Part shown: piece by piece, positions 25,601 to 40,600 of the stretch
How the letters are laid out: the number at the start of each line of letters is the position of its first letter
Position numbering within the stretch: the stretch's first letter is position 1
Assembly: GCA_037179385.1 (NCBI GenBank)
Contig: CM074195.1
Coordinates: forward strand, 25,752,087-25,816,086
DNA from: Holothuria scabra
Lineage: Eukaryota; Echinodermata; Holothuroidea; Aspidochirotida; Holothuriidae
Length of the DNA: 64,000 bases
Direction of reading: 5' to 3'
The notes under the pieces: generated by a model
Seen by the model: the letters and a program-made list of their open reading frames with translations, nothing else
Told to the model about the DNA's origin: nothing
Database searches by the model: none
Made by a program: the position numbers and the translations under genes

Positions 25601-28600
25601 ATTACTTAAAAATTGTCAAATCAAACAATTTGCTGCTTATGCCACAGTGTGGCCCGGATACATAAAGTCTCTCAGAATATTTTCAATTTGTTTCTCTTTC
25701 ATAAAGCCTTTACCTTTTATTCAGGATAATTTTCAAGGGCACATCTCAGTTTCTTGTAAGTAGTAGCATGTACCTGTACTTGCGGTGCTGACATCTGTAT
25801 TGTGTATCCCCATTAATTGCATCTTTCTCCTGTAACAACTAACTGGTTTTGTGTTATAGACACTTGGTATGAAATAATCTAGTTCAAAACTGTGCAGAAT
25901 CATTTTGAATACATATTTATCAGATTAGTCTCGTAGCAGTATCACAGTAGTTTGAATGTAAAATCCCAATCCCATATCTTAGAGGTTCTGATGTGCTTTT
26001 GGTCAATGCTTATTTTTTTTCTGTATAAACTTGTAGTAGTATTGGTCAGGGGCCAATTCTAATCATTCATACTAAGGCACATGTAATAACTCTCACTATC
26101 TCCTGTTTGGATATTGAGGTCACATGCTCTTTCATACTTATTGTGAGAAAAACCCTTATCAAGTGATGGATGTGCTTATACCTCAGGCTGTTTCATTTCA
26201 CTTTGGTTGTGCTCTGTCCGTGTGGTTATGTACAACCATTTTTTCCTTTTTTAAGCTCATACCAGCATGCTGGTGTGAGCTATTGTGATCATGCAGTGTC
26301 ACTCTATCTATCTGTCTGTCCACAATTTGCTCTGAATGCTTTTACTCCTGCATATAAGCTTTCACGGTAAACCGGTTATATTACCGATGCCAGTAATAAC
26401 TGGTTACGGTTTGGAACGATTATTGCCTTGAAGAATAATCGAAAAATCGAAAAAATCGGTAATATCGTAAGAATCGAAAGTAATCATGAATAATTGTGAA
26501 TAATCGTGAAATAATTGTAAAAATGTAAGTTACAGCACTATCACGTCCTAGTTGACAGTACAACTTATCGGCGGCGGAATCTTTTGTGTTTCCATGAGAG
26601 TAGATCATTTGCGATGTGTTTTGCAGGGTTACCGGGGTGCTCGCGCACCATCATATTACCTGTCCCAAATCTACTACCCAAATCTTTAAAAATATCGCAT
26701 GCAAAAAGAATCACTTCATTTACATGATTGCCCCCGGTAATGGACTAATATTTTTTGGCCAATTTGGTAAGCGTTCTCCTAGTCTGAGAATGAAGAGAGT
26801 CCTTAGAAATTATGTTCAAGTTGGAGAGTTGTTTGCACTTCGTTTTCTGAAGTTGAAATTTTCATCGGTGTGCGGCCCGAATTTGCTATCGTCATGTAGT
26901 GTGCTACAATACTGCTCACATATGTGTTCGCAGCAATATGTACATCAATTCTTGCAGGCAAGCTGTCTGACAGTGATTAATAGTAATGTTTTACGCAGAA
27001 ACTTGCAGATATCACCCCGCCCAGCTTGCAAAGACAGTGCCCGTAACGTTCGGCACGGTAGCCTTGCATGTGTGCGGTCTTAGATTTCATACGGTATGCA
27101 ACCTCTAGTAAAATGACAAAAAAAAAACACAACTCGAAAATTACACAATGATTAAACGTGTCACTTTTACCCAAATCAACACTTTGCCGCTACGTGTAAA
27201 GTACTAAGATATCACTGTAATGATACCGAAAATATTCACGATTTTTTTAGACAGGCCATTACATATGCGTTTGGTAGACCCAGAGTGGTTTTCGTGCATA
27301 CTACGAGTTTTACGAATGAAAGCTATGTCAGCATGCCCGGATGTCAACACGAGACTAGCTGCGTAAGAACGTTCATAGCCCTTTAGTGATAATGCCATGG
27401 CATATTGTACACTAGTGTGAGTGAATTTCCTTCGAGCCACTTACAAAGCCTGCTTTTCGAGTAGAAAACATCTCAAAATTCAATATTAAATTGATGTAGG
27501 CTTTGGAGAGTAGAATTTTTCTTACTCGGCTCTTGTGACTCTTGTCTGTTAAGATTGTCATTTTTTATTTGAAACAAAATGAGACGATACAACCTTGTGA
27601 CAAGTGAAGTATTATTGAACTTGTGAATGTGATCGCTACCTCTCGGAAAATATTATGGATGTATTATGGAACATGCCTAACGAAATGTTGTCATGTTTTA
27701 GTCACCATAACACCGGGTGTGGCGATCAGCTGTACCTAGTTCCTATTTTTTGGTACCCGTGCAAACACTAATACAGTTTATAAATACAATATGAGCTGTA
27801 ATGCGCAGCTTCCAAGTTTTCGGTCAAGCGATCTGTACTGTGCATATAGGGTGCTCCAAAATCTACTGTCTGCATTTTATCGTACAGTATTTTTCCATTT
27901 TTTCGGGCTCAAAGTCATCTTGGTTCGCTGGTACAGCCGAAGTTTCTGTCAACAAGCCGTCTCGAAATTATCCATACATACTGCTTTTTCTAATTCATTA
28001 GAACTCAAATACCATCTGGCATATCACAGTAATTTGATTGATCTTAACATATATTTTCTACCTTAAAGTCCCCGCCATTTATTTATTAAGGAAGCACATC
28101 AGGCTGTTTCATTAACAAAATTCTAATAATTAAAAAAGGACAAAGATTTGGGAATCCCTACATCGATCGCCTACAAGAACGCTCAGTGTAAAGACGTCAC
28201 ATCAACTGACAAGAAATTAACCAATCAGAACACAAGTGCAATAGTATTCTCTGTTCGGTAGCAATCCTCATTTATAAACGGTAGCATGTACACAACATCT
28301 CTCATAATCGCTCGCAATAGCTTCGCGAAAAGATCGAGGGTTAATGTGTGGCTTACGGTGGTACATTATACAGGAAGTTGCCACGTGGCCAAAAGCCACG
28401 TGAAAGCAAGCTTTACATAAATTTATGTACTTATTTGCATTACATTCGTGGCTAACTGGTGTGCACCACTTGCGTTATCTTGGTATGGCTTATAGTACCG
28501 TCCCTACAGACATACGTAGTTTAGTCGATCCCTGATGTTGAAATCGGGCGACCCGTGTAAATCCCGATACTCTGTGTAACTCTCATTGAAAAGTTTTAGA

Positions 28601-31600
28601 ATGATCGTTGAATGAAAGGAAGCATAATTTTTAGGACTACAAATTAATTATGAAGGGATATACAGTAACACACCAACTGGTGTGCACCACTTGCGTTATT
28701 TGACTATGGCTTAAACCACCGTTACTATGGACGTGTAGTTTTGTCGATCCCTGATGTTGAAATTGGGTGACCCGTGTAACATCCGATGGCGCATGTAACT
28801 TTCATTAAAAATTTTTAGAACGATCGTTGAATGAAAGCAAGCATAAATTTAGGACTACAAATTAAATAATGAAGGAATATAACACTTTGGTGTACAGTAG
28901 GTTCTACAGTAAAAGTTCAATTTTTTTGTTTTATTAGCCAAGCAGAAAATTGTTAGGGCTCAGTTTGTAGTAGAGCAGGCCCGTGCACGTAGGGGAAAAA
29001 CACGGCGCAGTGGGATTGTTGGCGGGTTAAGCACTGATGAAGAGATAGCCAGCGGGAGGGCCAGGGCAGGGATTATATACAAAAATTTCAGTTTCCGTTC
29101 CTGATCTCCATACATTGCGGGCACATATTTTATGAACATTGTTTGAAGTTTATATAGCTGAGCCCGAGAGCATAAATAAAAAGGGTTGTTTGCTTTTGAT
29201 AAATTGTAGTATAATCACCAGTCAAGTACCGCAACTGTATTTTCTAAACGAGGCATCCAGTTCGCTGGCTTACGGATACAAAGATGTACGTAACTTGCTT
29301 GCTACAGCACGTATGTCAACTTAGGAACTTTATGTAATATGTGCGGGGAAAAAACCGGTTATAATCGAAGTACGATTATTAGACATCCGATTATACCGGT
29401 TATGTTTTTTTGGAATACCGTGAAAGCTTACCTGCATACTTTAATGTATTTGTTTGAAACTTGAACTTAATGTTGTGTGGGTAATGGGCTATATCTGGTG
29501 TTTAGGAATTTTGGTCCCAAGTTCCTATGACCCAGTTTATGAATTTCTACAAAAACTCTCTTTTTCTATTGATGGTCTTGTACACTGTTGATGGTTTGTC
29601 ATAATGGTACTCTGGTAGTGGTCCTTTTGGGTTGTTCATGATTTTTGGATCTAAGGCCCAGGATGGCCTTTACAGCCCATTTTGTGAAATATTACAAAGT
29701 GCTTAAACCGGCCTTTGAATTATTGTTAAAAGAGTTGTCAGCCTGTAATAAGGATGCTTGGGTAGTTATCTGTGAATGGTATGTTGGAATTTTAGGTCCA
29801 AGGCCCCATTTGGGCCCTTTTGCCTTTTTTATGAAATTCTGCAGAACGCTCGACCCTCCTACAAACTGTCTTGTACAACTTTGATGCTTGTCTATATTGA
29901 CACTCAGGTGTTGGTTCCTTCATTGTGTACAGGAAGTTTGGGTCCAAGGCCCAAAATGTAGCCTGTTTTGTTAAATAAAAGAGAAATATTTCAAATGTTT
30001 AAGCCTGCCTTTGAATTATTGTTAAAAGATTTGACAGTCTGTAGTAAGGATGCTTGGTTGGTAATCTGTGGATGGTGTGATGAAATTTTAGGGCACTTAT
30101 GAAATTCTGCAAAATGCTCCACCTCTTACAAATTGCCTTGTACAACTTTGATGCATGTTTATAATGACACTCAGTTGGTGATACCTTTAGTGTAAACTGG
30201 AAGTTTGGGTCCAAGGCCCAAGATGTGACCCAAGATGTGGCCCAAGGTCATTTTGTTTAGAAAAAAAGTCAATCGCATTAAGTTTTAGAACTTTCTTCAT
30301 AATTACCTGCTACACTGCTTCAGACTGATACCTGCCTGTCAGTGGAAGTAATGTGTGGATCATATATATGTCTCTGACTGATACTTGCTTAGCATTTCCT
30401 TTAGAACAGTCAGGGTCCAAGCTAGGCCCTTCCAGTTAATTGGTATAAGCAGTCTACATGGGTGGAAAAAGATGACAAGTTAGGGAGCTCCTTTCATTTA
30501 AATCATGGTATTTGGAGGGACATTTGGACATTGGAAGGAAATTAAGCTTACTTGCTGCATTGACTGCATCATGGAAAAATTTTAGGAAATTTAAATTTTT
30601 CCTAGAGAGATAAACATTTCTTCCAGTCCTGACAGTTGCTTCTAATGTATTTTGTAACAAAAACTATTGTCTCAATTTTCTCTTTATTTTGTTTACCTGC
30701 AAAATATCTTTTAGAATATTTCAGAACTAAAACATTGCATGTATGGTTATCCAAGCAATTAATTTAGTAACTGTCAAAATTAGAGCAGAATTAAAAGAGA
30801 CAAAAATTTTGTGGTTCCTTGTATTTTGTAACATAATAAATTTCAAAATGGTTATCCTCTAGTAAGTGTTTATTCAGTTCAACTGAGTTGACATTCTGTT
30901 AAAATATGCTTGGTTCATGATGAGGTTATTGTATTTTGGATGTTTTGGTTAAAGGTCCCATCAGGGCTAATGGACTATCTTGTTGAATCTGATAGAGCAT
31001 CTGACTTGCATTCAAGAGGTTTGAACTTTACCACTGGCCAGGTCATACCAATGACTTAAAAAGGGAAGTCATGAATATTGATAATATTTCTACTTCAGAG
31101 TGCTAATTATTGTTTGATGTCAATAATTAGTGCAGGCCATTATTCAATATTGCAACTTTCTGAGGGCAATAGAATAAATTTACAGTGAAGATAGCTTGGA
31201 GCATTTTGGTGACATTCTTTAGGTTGCCTTCAGGGTGAAAGAGTATACATGTGGCTATATGTCAATTAAGTTCATTAAACTAGTACAGACAGCCTTTGGA
31301 GATATGAGCTTCTGCACCATTGGAGCTCTAGTTTCATCATTTTAATAAGAAAAATATTGTGACTGAATGAACAAGGTTAAACAACTCTGGGACTGTGCAT
31401 TAAAACAAAATAATGCATTCAGGGTGGTTAATGATAGCTGAATTCACTCAAGCTGCATGCACCTTCATGCATCACTTGCGTGAACCCCGATCATGCATTA
31501 TTCTAAGCCAGTGCATGATCTGCCATTGTTTTACCTTTAAATGTTTTTAATATATAAGCTTTGGGGTCCTGGGTTATTCTGTACACCATTCCATTTGTTG

Positions 31601-34600
31601 CAAGTGGAGGCCAAAATTGGTCTGGGGGCTGCTACTTGAAAATGTCAAGGGGAATGATTTACTTTAAAGTGCAGGTTAGCAAGATGTAATTATCCCTACC
31701 TAGATGTAACTGTCAGTGTTGGACTTGATCCTAACCCTAACCTTAGCCGTTAACCCAAAACCACTGTCTTAACAAAGGCTAAGAGTCCTTTCCTTAACCT
31801 TATTTTGTATCTATATGGAGTCCTAAACCTACTTGTAACAAGATATTTGTCCAAGGAAATCTTGGACCTGGCAAATCTTAATCCAGGGAATCTTCTATTT
31901 AGTGGATAGTCCCTCATGAAACAAATGCAATGTTTGTGAAGAGTGGTATGGATCTCATTTAAACAAATGCTAGGACAACATCATTGTGAGCAAGTATGAA
32001 TAAAGCATTTCAATGGCAAAATGTCTGTGGTACGTACATAGTAGAATTTTCTGTCAGTAGCTGATCCAGGTGGATCAGCTACTGGCAGAACAGACCAATT
32101 CATCATATACCTATTAGTTACTTTGAAGTATAGCATCACAATCTTTTTCATCACGAAAAATATAATTTGTATTCACATTTTCAGTTACAGCTTTCATTTT
32201 ACATAGTGCCTTGTAGTCCGTGGGTGTATGTAGACATCTTATTACAGAATCATGAATATACCATGTGATCAAAACACAAAGGACTGAATTGAAACAAAAG
32301 AGAAGTGGAGAGTTTAGAAGGTTTTGGACTCGGTGTACAGGAGTAAATTCTGTATTAAACAGGATCCAAAAATCTCGTAGTCAGTAATCTGTACATTTTT
32401 TTTATTGCCTTCAATCCTGTTTAATCTTTTTCTGTTTCCTCTCTTGGTGGCCAGTAGTCCAACAAAATCTTGGAAGTTTGATTCAAGAGTTGGCCTAACC
32501 AAGAAAACATTTTGGTGTGGTCACTTTTATTTAAATTACTTGCTCAGTCTTTCCAGGTCTTGAAAAATCCTACCCATGGTTGAACCCTTGTTGCTGCATG
32601 AAATGAGGATGTAGGAATTCACAACCTGTTTGTTAGTGTTCAATCTATTTACTGATAACTAAATTAAGCAATGTGCCTGATTCCAATTACCAGTATTGTA
32701 TGCCTCTTGCTTTTTCATACATATCGTATAGCTATAACCATGCTAAGGTTGGAAAATAATGGCAATAGTTCTGATCATCACATGAATGGGATATAATTTT
32801 TCTTAGCCTACTGTATATTCTCACTTGACAAATTAAAAGTTAACAATTGTATGTATCCAATGTCACATGTCCACAGATAAACTAGTTTGTATGCCAACAT
32901 CTTGCTTCACCAAATTCCATCTCCTCGATCATGTCAGAACACTTGCATTAATTTACTGTACTGGGCTGCGGTTTTGTTAATGTAGAAGCATCTCCAGCCA
33001 GTCTTATGTAAAAATAGAAAAATATGTTTAACTATCTACTGTAATTGTAGGCAGCAAAACAATTACACTCCATTAATGCATCATATGGTTCCTTTCAGAT
33101 TAATTTCCCTATATATGTGTTGGCACTACTTGTCCAAAACTTACATCTTGTTTAAAAAGAATCTGCAAATGAATTGCACATAAACCTGATCTCCAAAAAA
33201 TTGCTATGCTCAGAGGTTTGTGTTGCCTTGGTAACACAGGACTTGGCTGTATGGCCAACTTTGAAAGCATGATGGAAAGTGATGGTTACACCAACTCGAT
33301 GGAAAAATTTGAGGCCTGGGATTTTCACACACTAAATTGCATTGACAAAGTTGTGATTGGCTAGCTATCTCCAACCCAGTTGAACCAATCATGATGTGTC
33401 TTAGCATAGGTGCAATTTATATTTTGCAATAGATGGTATGCATATGATGTGACGGAGCAAAACATGATCCCTTGTTTGGTGGTAAAAAAGGATACACGTG
33501 TAAGTCCACTGCATGCGGGGTCAAGAAGTTAACTGCATGCGATCATGTACATCACTGCTTCTGTTTGCAGTGTTGTCTCAGGACAACATTGCATAAGTTC
33601 AACTGTAAATAACTTATGGAATGCAGGGAATGTCATTACTTATGCAGCATATTGTCAAGTTTACTCACTCAATTTCTCAGCATGGAATTAAACAATGAAT
33701 GAGTTGCAGCTGGGAAAGAAAGTATGTTTAATTGTATCCAAGTAAGGGGGTAAATTTTCCTTGACTTTTAGATCCATATATTCATCTACAAAAAGTGCTG
33801 TGTCCCTGCAATTGCTAAAACTTCCTTCAAATGTCCAAATTTTCCTGAAAATAGCCTCCCAGCTTCCAAACTTTGTGATGAGTAAAATGCATGAGATACA
33901 GTTTGCCATCTCTAAAATGCATATTCTTTAAATCTAAAGACTTATGAGCAAGGGTACATTTATCAGTAAAAACAGAATTGTGGTGGTTGGATATGTGACA
34001 TATGTTGGTGGTTGCATCTTAGAGCATGGTTCCTAAATATGCATGTCATTGCAGGGACCGCAGAGTAAGAGCGGTTATAGTCCCTGCACTTTTCTGCAGT
34101 AGGCATTTTGGGTCGCTATAACCAGATTCTAGCGATTTTATATTTTTGAACATATAGGGCGGCTTTGATGATAAGTGCTTGTTTTCAGAAGTAGCTCTGG
34201 GATCAATACATTGGTGATAGATTTGTAATGTCAAGAATATGACTCCACTGTGAGTTAGTATACCCATTTATTTTGTGAATGGTTCCTTTTAATCATAAAC
34301 AGGGATGAGTCTATGGTGAGGAAGGGGTGGGGAAAGCCAAAGGACAATGTTTACACACCTGGTGATGTCTTTGTTGCAAATGAGATGTTCCTTATACTTA
34401 CTTTAGTTGGACATTAGCTCTTTTCAGTGCTGTCCTTCAATCAGACTAAGTGAACCAAAAACAAACATTGTTCTGATGTCAGAATGTTCGAATGGTAGAT
34501 TTGGTAAATGTAGTTGTCTAGTAGAACATAGCTAAGCTTGAGAATTGTTGCATTTCGTGTATTGCATCTTTAAAATGTGAGATGTGCAAATACTGTCAGA

Positions 34601-37600
34601 TTACACCAGGGTTTGTTTAGAGTACCCTGGTTCCCAACCAGGGGTGCTAGTACCCCGTGGAACTACCTTGGATGTCACCCTAGGGTGCACCTGGGAAGAC
34701 TTCTAAAAGGCATCTTAAAAAAGCAGTGCTCTAGAAATAGTTTTTTGGCAGTCAAATGTGGTGGCAAGGGAAAATGTTGGTGAATGGTGGGTTTGGCAAG
34801 GTTAGGTTAGATGGAGTTTTACAGCCTAGTTTCTAACCAAATTGGTTCACGTGGAGCCATTTACAACCTTTTTTCCAGTTGTAGTTCACTGGCTTGTTTT
34901 CCATACTCCACTGCTTATTCTGAGCACCAAGCACGATGGCAGTGGCTGGTTTCATTTTTAGTTTTCAGTATGACCACACCAGATTATGGAAGGGAAGTTT
35001 TATGATACGAGATGGAAACTGTACCCTAACTCTCCATAATGTTAGAATATTACTGTATGATGATATATCAGCATTGGGTTCTTCAATTTTCATAAGATGG
35101 GGTCCTCTTCTTTAGTAGATGATTTTTTTGTTTTTCTTTTACAGATCAACTCAGAAAACAAAATAGTGTACTTAAGGTAATGGTTGCTGTGATACTTGTT
35201 TTGTTGTTCACTATCATTCTTGGATTCCTCATCTACAAATGGCGTTATCTGCCCAAATCTTCTCTGTCAAGTGGTGAGTCTTAATTGTAAACTGTGTTTG
35301 ATAGAGGCAGGTGTGTAGCCAGGATTGTGCCATGGAGGGGGGGGGGGGGTGGTTGTGGTGTATGGAGGGGGGGTGTTATGGGGCCCAAAATGAGGGGAAA
35401 GTCTAAGGATAGAGCGGAAAAAACACTATTCTAGGTGTTTTTTGCATTGGAAGGTTGGGTCATGTGGAGGTTCTAACTACCAACCAACTCCCCCCCCCCC
35501 CCTTTGAATGGAGTATTCTTTCATGCATCATTCTCTTGCATTTCTATAAGATATGTTCAGGACAGCTTGCAATACTTTTATGTCCACACTATACTTTAAG
35601 TGTCAGCAAAATTTTAAATTCATCAGTTCTTTATAGGGTGGCAACTCCCTGAGGACAGAAAGGAGGGAATCCTCAGCTGCTAAGTGAGTGAATCTCTGCA
35701 TTGAGTTGATGTGTAGAGTACGAGAAAATTTTTGGCTTCAAAAACACAGTTATATGCCTGGAGACTACCCTTCCTGTTGTTCTAAGCTGTAAGATTAGAG
35801 TCAGAAAATTGATATGCTGACTCTGAAAATGAATTTAATGTGCTGAAAATAGAATGTGGGAATGTTAAAAGTCTGGCACAGCGTGAACCCAAACAAAGGG
35901 CAACATGCTTGAAAGCCAGCTCCTGGGAAAGCTGGACAAGTGGGCACCTTAGTTGTGTAGCATTCTCAAATTTTTGTCCAAGTTACTTAAATAGAGGCAA
36001 GAGCTTTAGAAGAGCCCTGAAATCTTGGTGTGCTGTATTTTTGATTCCTTGATGCAATCAGAGGAATCTATGGGATGGTGATGGCTTGTGTGTGTGTGTG
36101 CCCTGTGTGTGTGTATGTGTGTAACACTTCGCTTGTAAACACTATCTCAAGGAGGGTAAATGTGACTAAACTCATATTTTGTGTGTGGGTTGGCCATATA
36201 GAGTAGATGATCATTATTGATTTTGGTGAAGGTCAAAGGTCATGAGTTTATTCAGGAACAACTGCATGTTGCAGTGGTAAGAGCGTCAGACATACAGCCA
36301 GGGCCAGAAGGTCAGAGGTTCAAGTCCTGGCCTGGTCATACCAAAGACTTAAAAAATGGAACCCTCTGCCATTGTGCTTGGTGCCCAGCATTAGCAAAGG
36401 AGTAAGGAATGCAAGCATGTGAGCCACAAGTAGGAAAAAGGCTGTGGCCTGCTTGACTTGAACTAATTGCTTGGAAACTTGGCTGTAAAACTCCCTCTAA
36501 TCTAACCTATAAAAATGAGTTTATGCAGATTTGCTCTTGTTTTCTTCCTACAGGTGGAGAGAACAACCAAAATTCAGGGCATAACATTTACTCAGGTATT
36601 ACATTGTAACATAAACCCTGATAAAGTGTAGCTCAAGTCAAAAAGTTTAAAAATATATAATTAAGAGCATGAAAAATGAATTCTAACAGGCCAACTCACA
36701 TCTTCGCAGTACATTCCTGAGCTGGGATATAAAATGTTGAAGTTTATTCAGTTAAAACAAATTGGTTCATTGTGCATTAATTTGTGACTCTCTCGTTGTA
36801 CAACTCACAGAACCCGCCTTGCTTTCGTTTAAAATTAAAAATGTTTTTACACCTTGAACGCTCCCTGTTTGCTTGCACAGCATGTTGCACAGGGAGACTT
36901 TAATTAATTACATTACCCTATTAGAGTAAGAGTGCTATCACACCTTGGTACAAGGTGCAGTAACTTCCAGAAAAACAAAGAAATACAAAGATTTTGATTT
37001 GAGTAGTACAACAATGACATCACAAATTATTGTTCAATATACCATTTTAAGTTGAGTGAATGAACTTCAACATTTTATGTCTCAGCTCAGGAATGTCCTA
37101 TGAAGATGGGAGTTGGACCGTTGGAATATATTTTTCATGCTCTTTAATATATATATATTTTTTTAATTTGACTTGAGGTAACCTTTAAAATTTTGTTCCA
37201 TATTTACGTTAGAGTTAGTGTAGTAAACGATGTGACAAAGTCACATGCACTTCACAAATAATATAATTTCATATAGAATGTATCTATAAGTAGACAAATA
37301 TAATTAATATCCATGTGAAGTATCCCCTTGCAGGAGATAGAAGGCAGTGTTTAAAAAAAGTAAAATCATATTTTATGCTATAGCCTTTAAAAGAAAGGTT
37401 TAAGCCAAAGTAAGCTTTGATATGTTAGAGGGCTACTTATTTTAAGCATTTTGGTGAAGTTTAAATCAAAATTTGATGTGTGGTTCTCAAGATATGAGCA
37501 GGTAAAGTTGTCACATTTTCAACAAAAAGTGAGCTTGAAGCAAGCACCTATCCTATTCCTACAAGCCTCAAGGTCATCACAGCAGTTAAAAAACAAGGAA

Positions 37601-40600
37601 ACACATCTTTTCTTGTCAATGTGAAGAAGTGGTTTAATAACCTCTGCTGCCCTCAATTTCAATTTGGAAGGCAAATCTAGTGACTTCATTTACTGATATC
37701 TCAAAAAGTACATGTCTGATCTGAGTGAAAGATTCACCACACTGTGTAGGTTTGGTTTCTCTTTCACATGTGGGATTAAAATTTTTGCTTTTTGCCCCTG
37801 TGGTATATACTGGAAGTGATTGATGTTTGTTAGCTCTCATAAAATAAACTATTGCACCAATAAACTATTGTAACCAAAAGTAACAGATAAATGATAGTTG
37901 AAAAACTAACTCTGTGATCATCCTCATGAATTAAAATAGTACCACTGTAAATCCTTTAGAAAGAACTTCGTACCTGAATACTTAGGGAAGGATGCATTGC
38001 TTTGTCTGCTTCATGCAATGAAATTTTAAGCCTACAGTCACTTGAGTTGCTGTAACTGTTTTGGTTTATACCCATTTAGCTCTAGCTAAGTGGAGCCCTC
38101 TTCCTTTAAAAATCATTTCCCTGGTTATATTTTTGTTTGAAGAACTTGAGGCACAGCCAGTTCTATGCCATTGAAGAGTTCCGTTGCAGATACACAAACT
38201 TCTTTGTTCACCATCCTCATTTGACATCATAGGTACTTAAAAAAAAACATCCTGTTGTGGTTGAAGGGCCATTAAAAGGAGACTGACTCTTCATAAATGT
38301 CAACGAAATGGCTAGTTTTGGTATGATTCGTGAGTGTATAGTGAGTGTTTATAGTTAAGGCAGGTTATTGTGGCTTTTACTCAGACAGTAATCAAACCCT
38401 GTCTTAAATACCAGAAGATGTATCACTTTGAGATTGTTTACTTTTGTCAAAAAAATAACTCCACTTTTTAGCAAAATCTTAGACTTTTATGTCATGTGGG
38501 CACATTGCTTCAAATGCTCTTATTTTTCTCCATAACAGAATGTCCAGTTTGTTCTTGAAATTTAAAACTGTTGAAATGTCTTTCCCTGCACATCTAGCAA
38601 AGGCCTAACCTTACCTCATATGTGGGGTGTATCAAACAGTGTTGCTAAGGTACCATGTCACAATAGTAGGCTGTCGTTAAAATTTGTCTTCGCATATTTT
38701 GAAGTCAATAAATTGTCTTCAGCAAATCCCTTTTGAGCAATTCATATGATATTAAACTCATCAACTCTTATTTTTAATGTATAAGACAAAAGGACTTGAA
38801 GATGTGTAGTGAGTCATGAATCAAGTCACTAAGGGGAGAGTCATTTTTCTAACCACGCAGTATAGGCAGGTGGGCAAAGGAAATACATAAGTGACTTGGC
38901 TATAACACTTCACAAAAGTAGTAGATAACTTGAAACAAAATTATGTGACTTAATTACCACAACTCTGTCAACTTGGTAGACTGCTCTTTTTTCAACCAGA
39001 AGCCACAGAGAATTATGATTATAACATTGATTCCTAAATTTGCAATCAGGTTTGCTTTGTCTAGGAATATTTTTTGTGTTTCTACATATTTTGGTAATTT
39101 GTTACAATAGGTTTTAAATTTCACAGTGATAGTGATTGCAATGGGGGAGAGAAGATTCAGTGCAAGAGGATGGGTTGAAGTACCATTAAAAAAGTTGTGG
39201 CCCCTTCCACAAATAACACCCCTTTGGGAGATTTTTCATAAGTTGTCTTGCTATAGCCAGTGAAAGACACAGTTTCATTATTACTTTGTCTTTGAAACTT
39301 TAGTTGCATCATGGAGAAAAAAGTTGGAAATAAAATAATAGCTAAATAGAAACAAGCCTTGAAAAGGTAACATTATGCCACTGTTAAACATGGTATAAGT
39401 TGGGGTCATTTTTGGTTCCTTGTGTTAACAAAGGAACCTATGCAGTCAAGTCGGCGTATTTAAGGGTGTGTGTATGTGTGTATGTGTGTATGTGACACAT
39501 TGGAAGGCGAGGTATGTGACACGATAACTCAATAACCGAGTACGCAATTTTTCTCAAACTTGGTGTGTACATGTATCATATTTAGGAGATGTGCCCTATC
39601 ATTTTTGGTGGCGATATCTTGCATATTAATGAGTGTACAGGGCTTAATGTGTGCATTGGAATGTGAGGTATGTGACACGATAAGTCAACAACCGAAAGAT
39701 CAATTTTCATCAAACTTGGGGTGGGTACATGTACTATATTGAGTAGATGTGCCCTATTGTTTTTGGTGGTCATACCTTGCATATTAATGAGTGGGTGGGA
39801 CTTAATGTAAAATTTCTTAAAATGACAATATCTTTCCACTGAAACATTTAAGAGGGGTGGTTTAATGGAGATTTGTGTTCGTCTAAGTGAAGTAAATGTG
39901 ATGACCCAGCTTGACCTTACTTGACCTCATTTGACCTTTTGACCTTTGTAAATTTTGGGGGACATCTGGATCCGTTTTGATCAGATAAACCAAAAAGGCA
40001 ATTACACTACTCACCTAGGATGTTCCTAACTCGGGGAATATTGACACCTAAGTGACAAGAAAGTTAGTGTGTAGGTCATATGCATTGGAAAGGAGGTATA
40101 CGGTGCAATAACTCAATAACCAAGTAACATAGGGGGATGGCTTAATGGGAAGTTTTGCTCATCTGAGTTAAGTGCACATGTTGACCTTCTCTGTGACCTC
40201 ATTTGACCTGAAATTGGTGGTTAAAAATTAGGCTCTGCCTTCGAAGCAGACTTGTGCTTTTGCTTTTTTTGCTTTTGAGGCAAACATAAACATGTAGGTA
40301 GTCCAAAGGACAACTGTGGCATAATTTCTAGTCCTCCATCATCAATTTTGATCGTCAGGGATGACCAGATGACTGTTAAATTTCTTCCCTGCACAAGGGA
40401 CAGTTGTGTTAATGTAAAATGCAGTGCACTGTTGACCTACTTTGAGTATATTTGACCTTTGTGACTTCTTTGCAAGGTCTGAATATGAATTGTTGAGATG
40501 GACCAAAAGGCAATTAACTACTCTCCTATACTGCCCCAAACTACAGTAAATGACATTTTATTGAAAGTGATGAGTGTATGTATTTGTCAAATGGAAGTGG

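Larger units (their letters stand above)
26355..29430. mobile_element. hAT-like element, 3.08 kb
   Basis: Ends TAAGCTTTCACGGTA and TACCGTGAAAGCTTA form a perfect 15-base inverted pair, flanked by a perfect 8-base duplication CCTGCATA (26347-26354 and 29431-29438). Interior composition differs from the flanks: more CpG, and fewer repeats. It contains a 221-bp tandem duplication and an exon-like frame near its right end. No hAT transposase domain could be read in any frame, so it is non-autonomous or heavily decayed. Confidence 0.8.
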
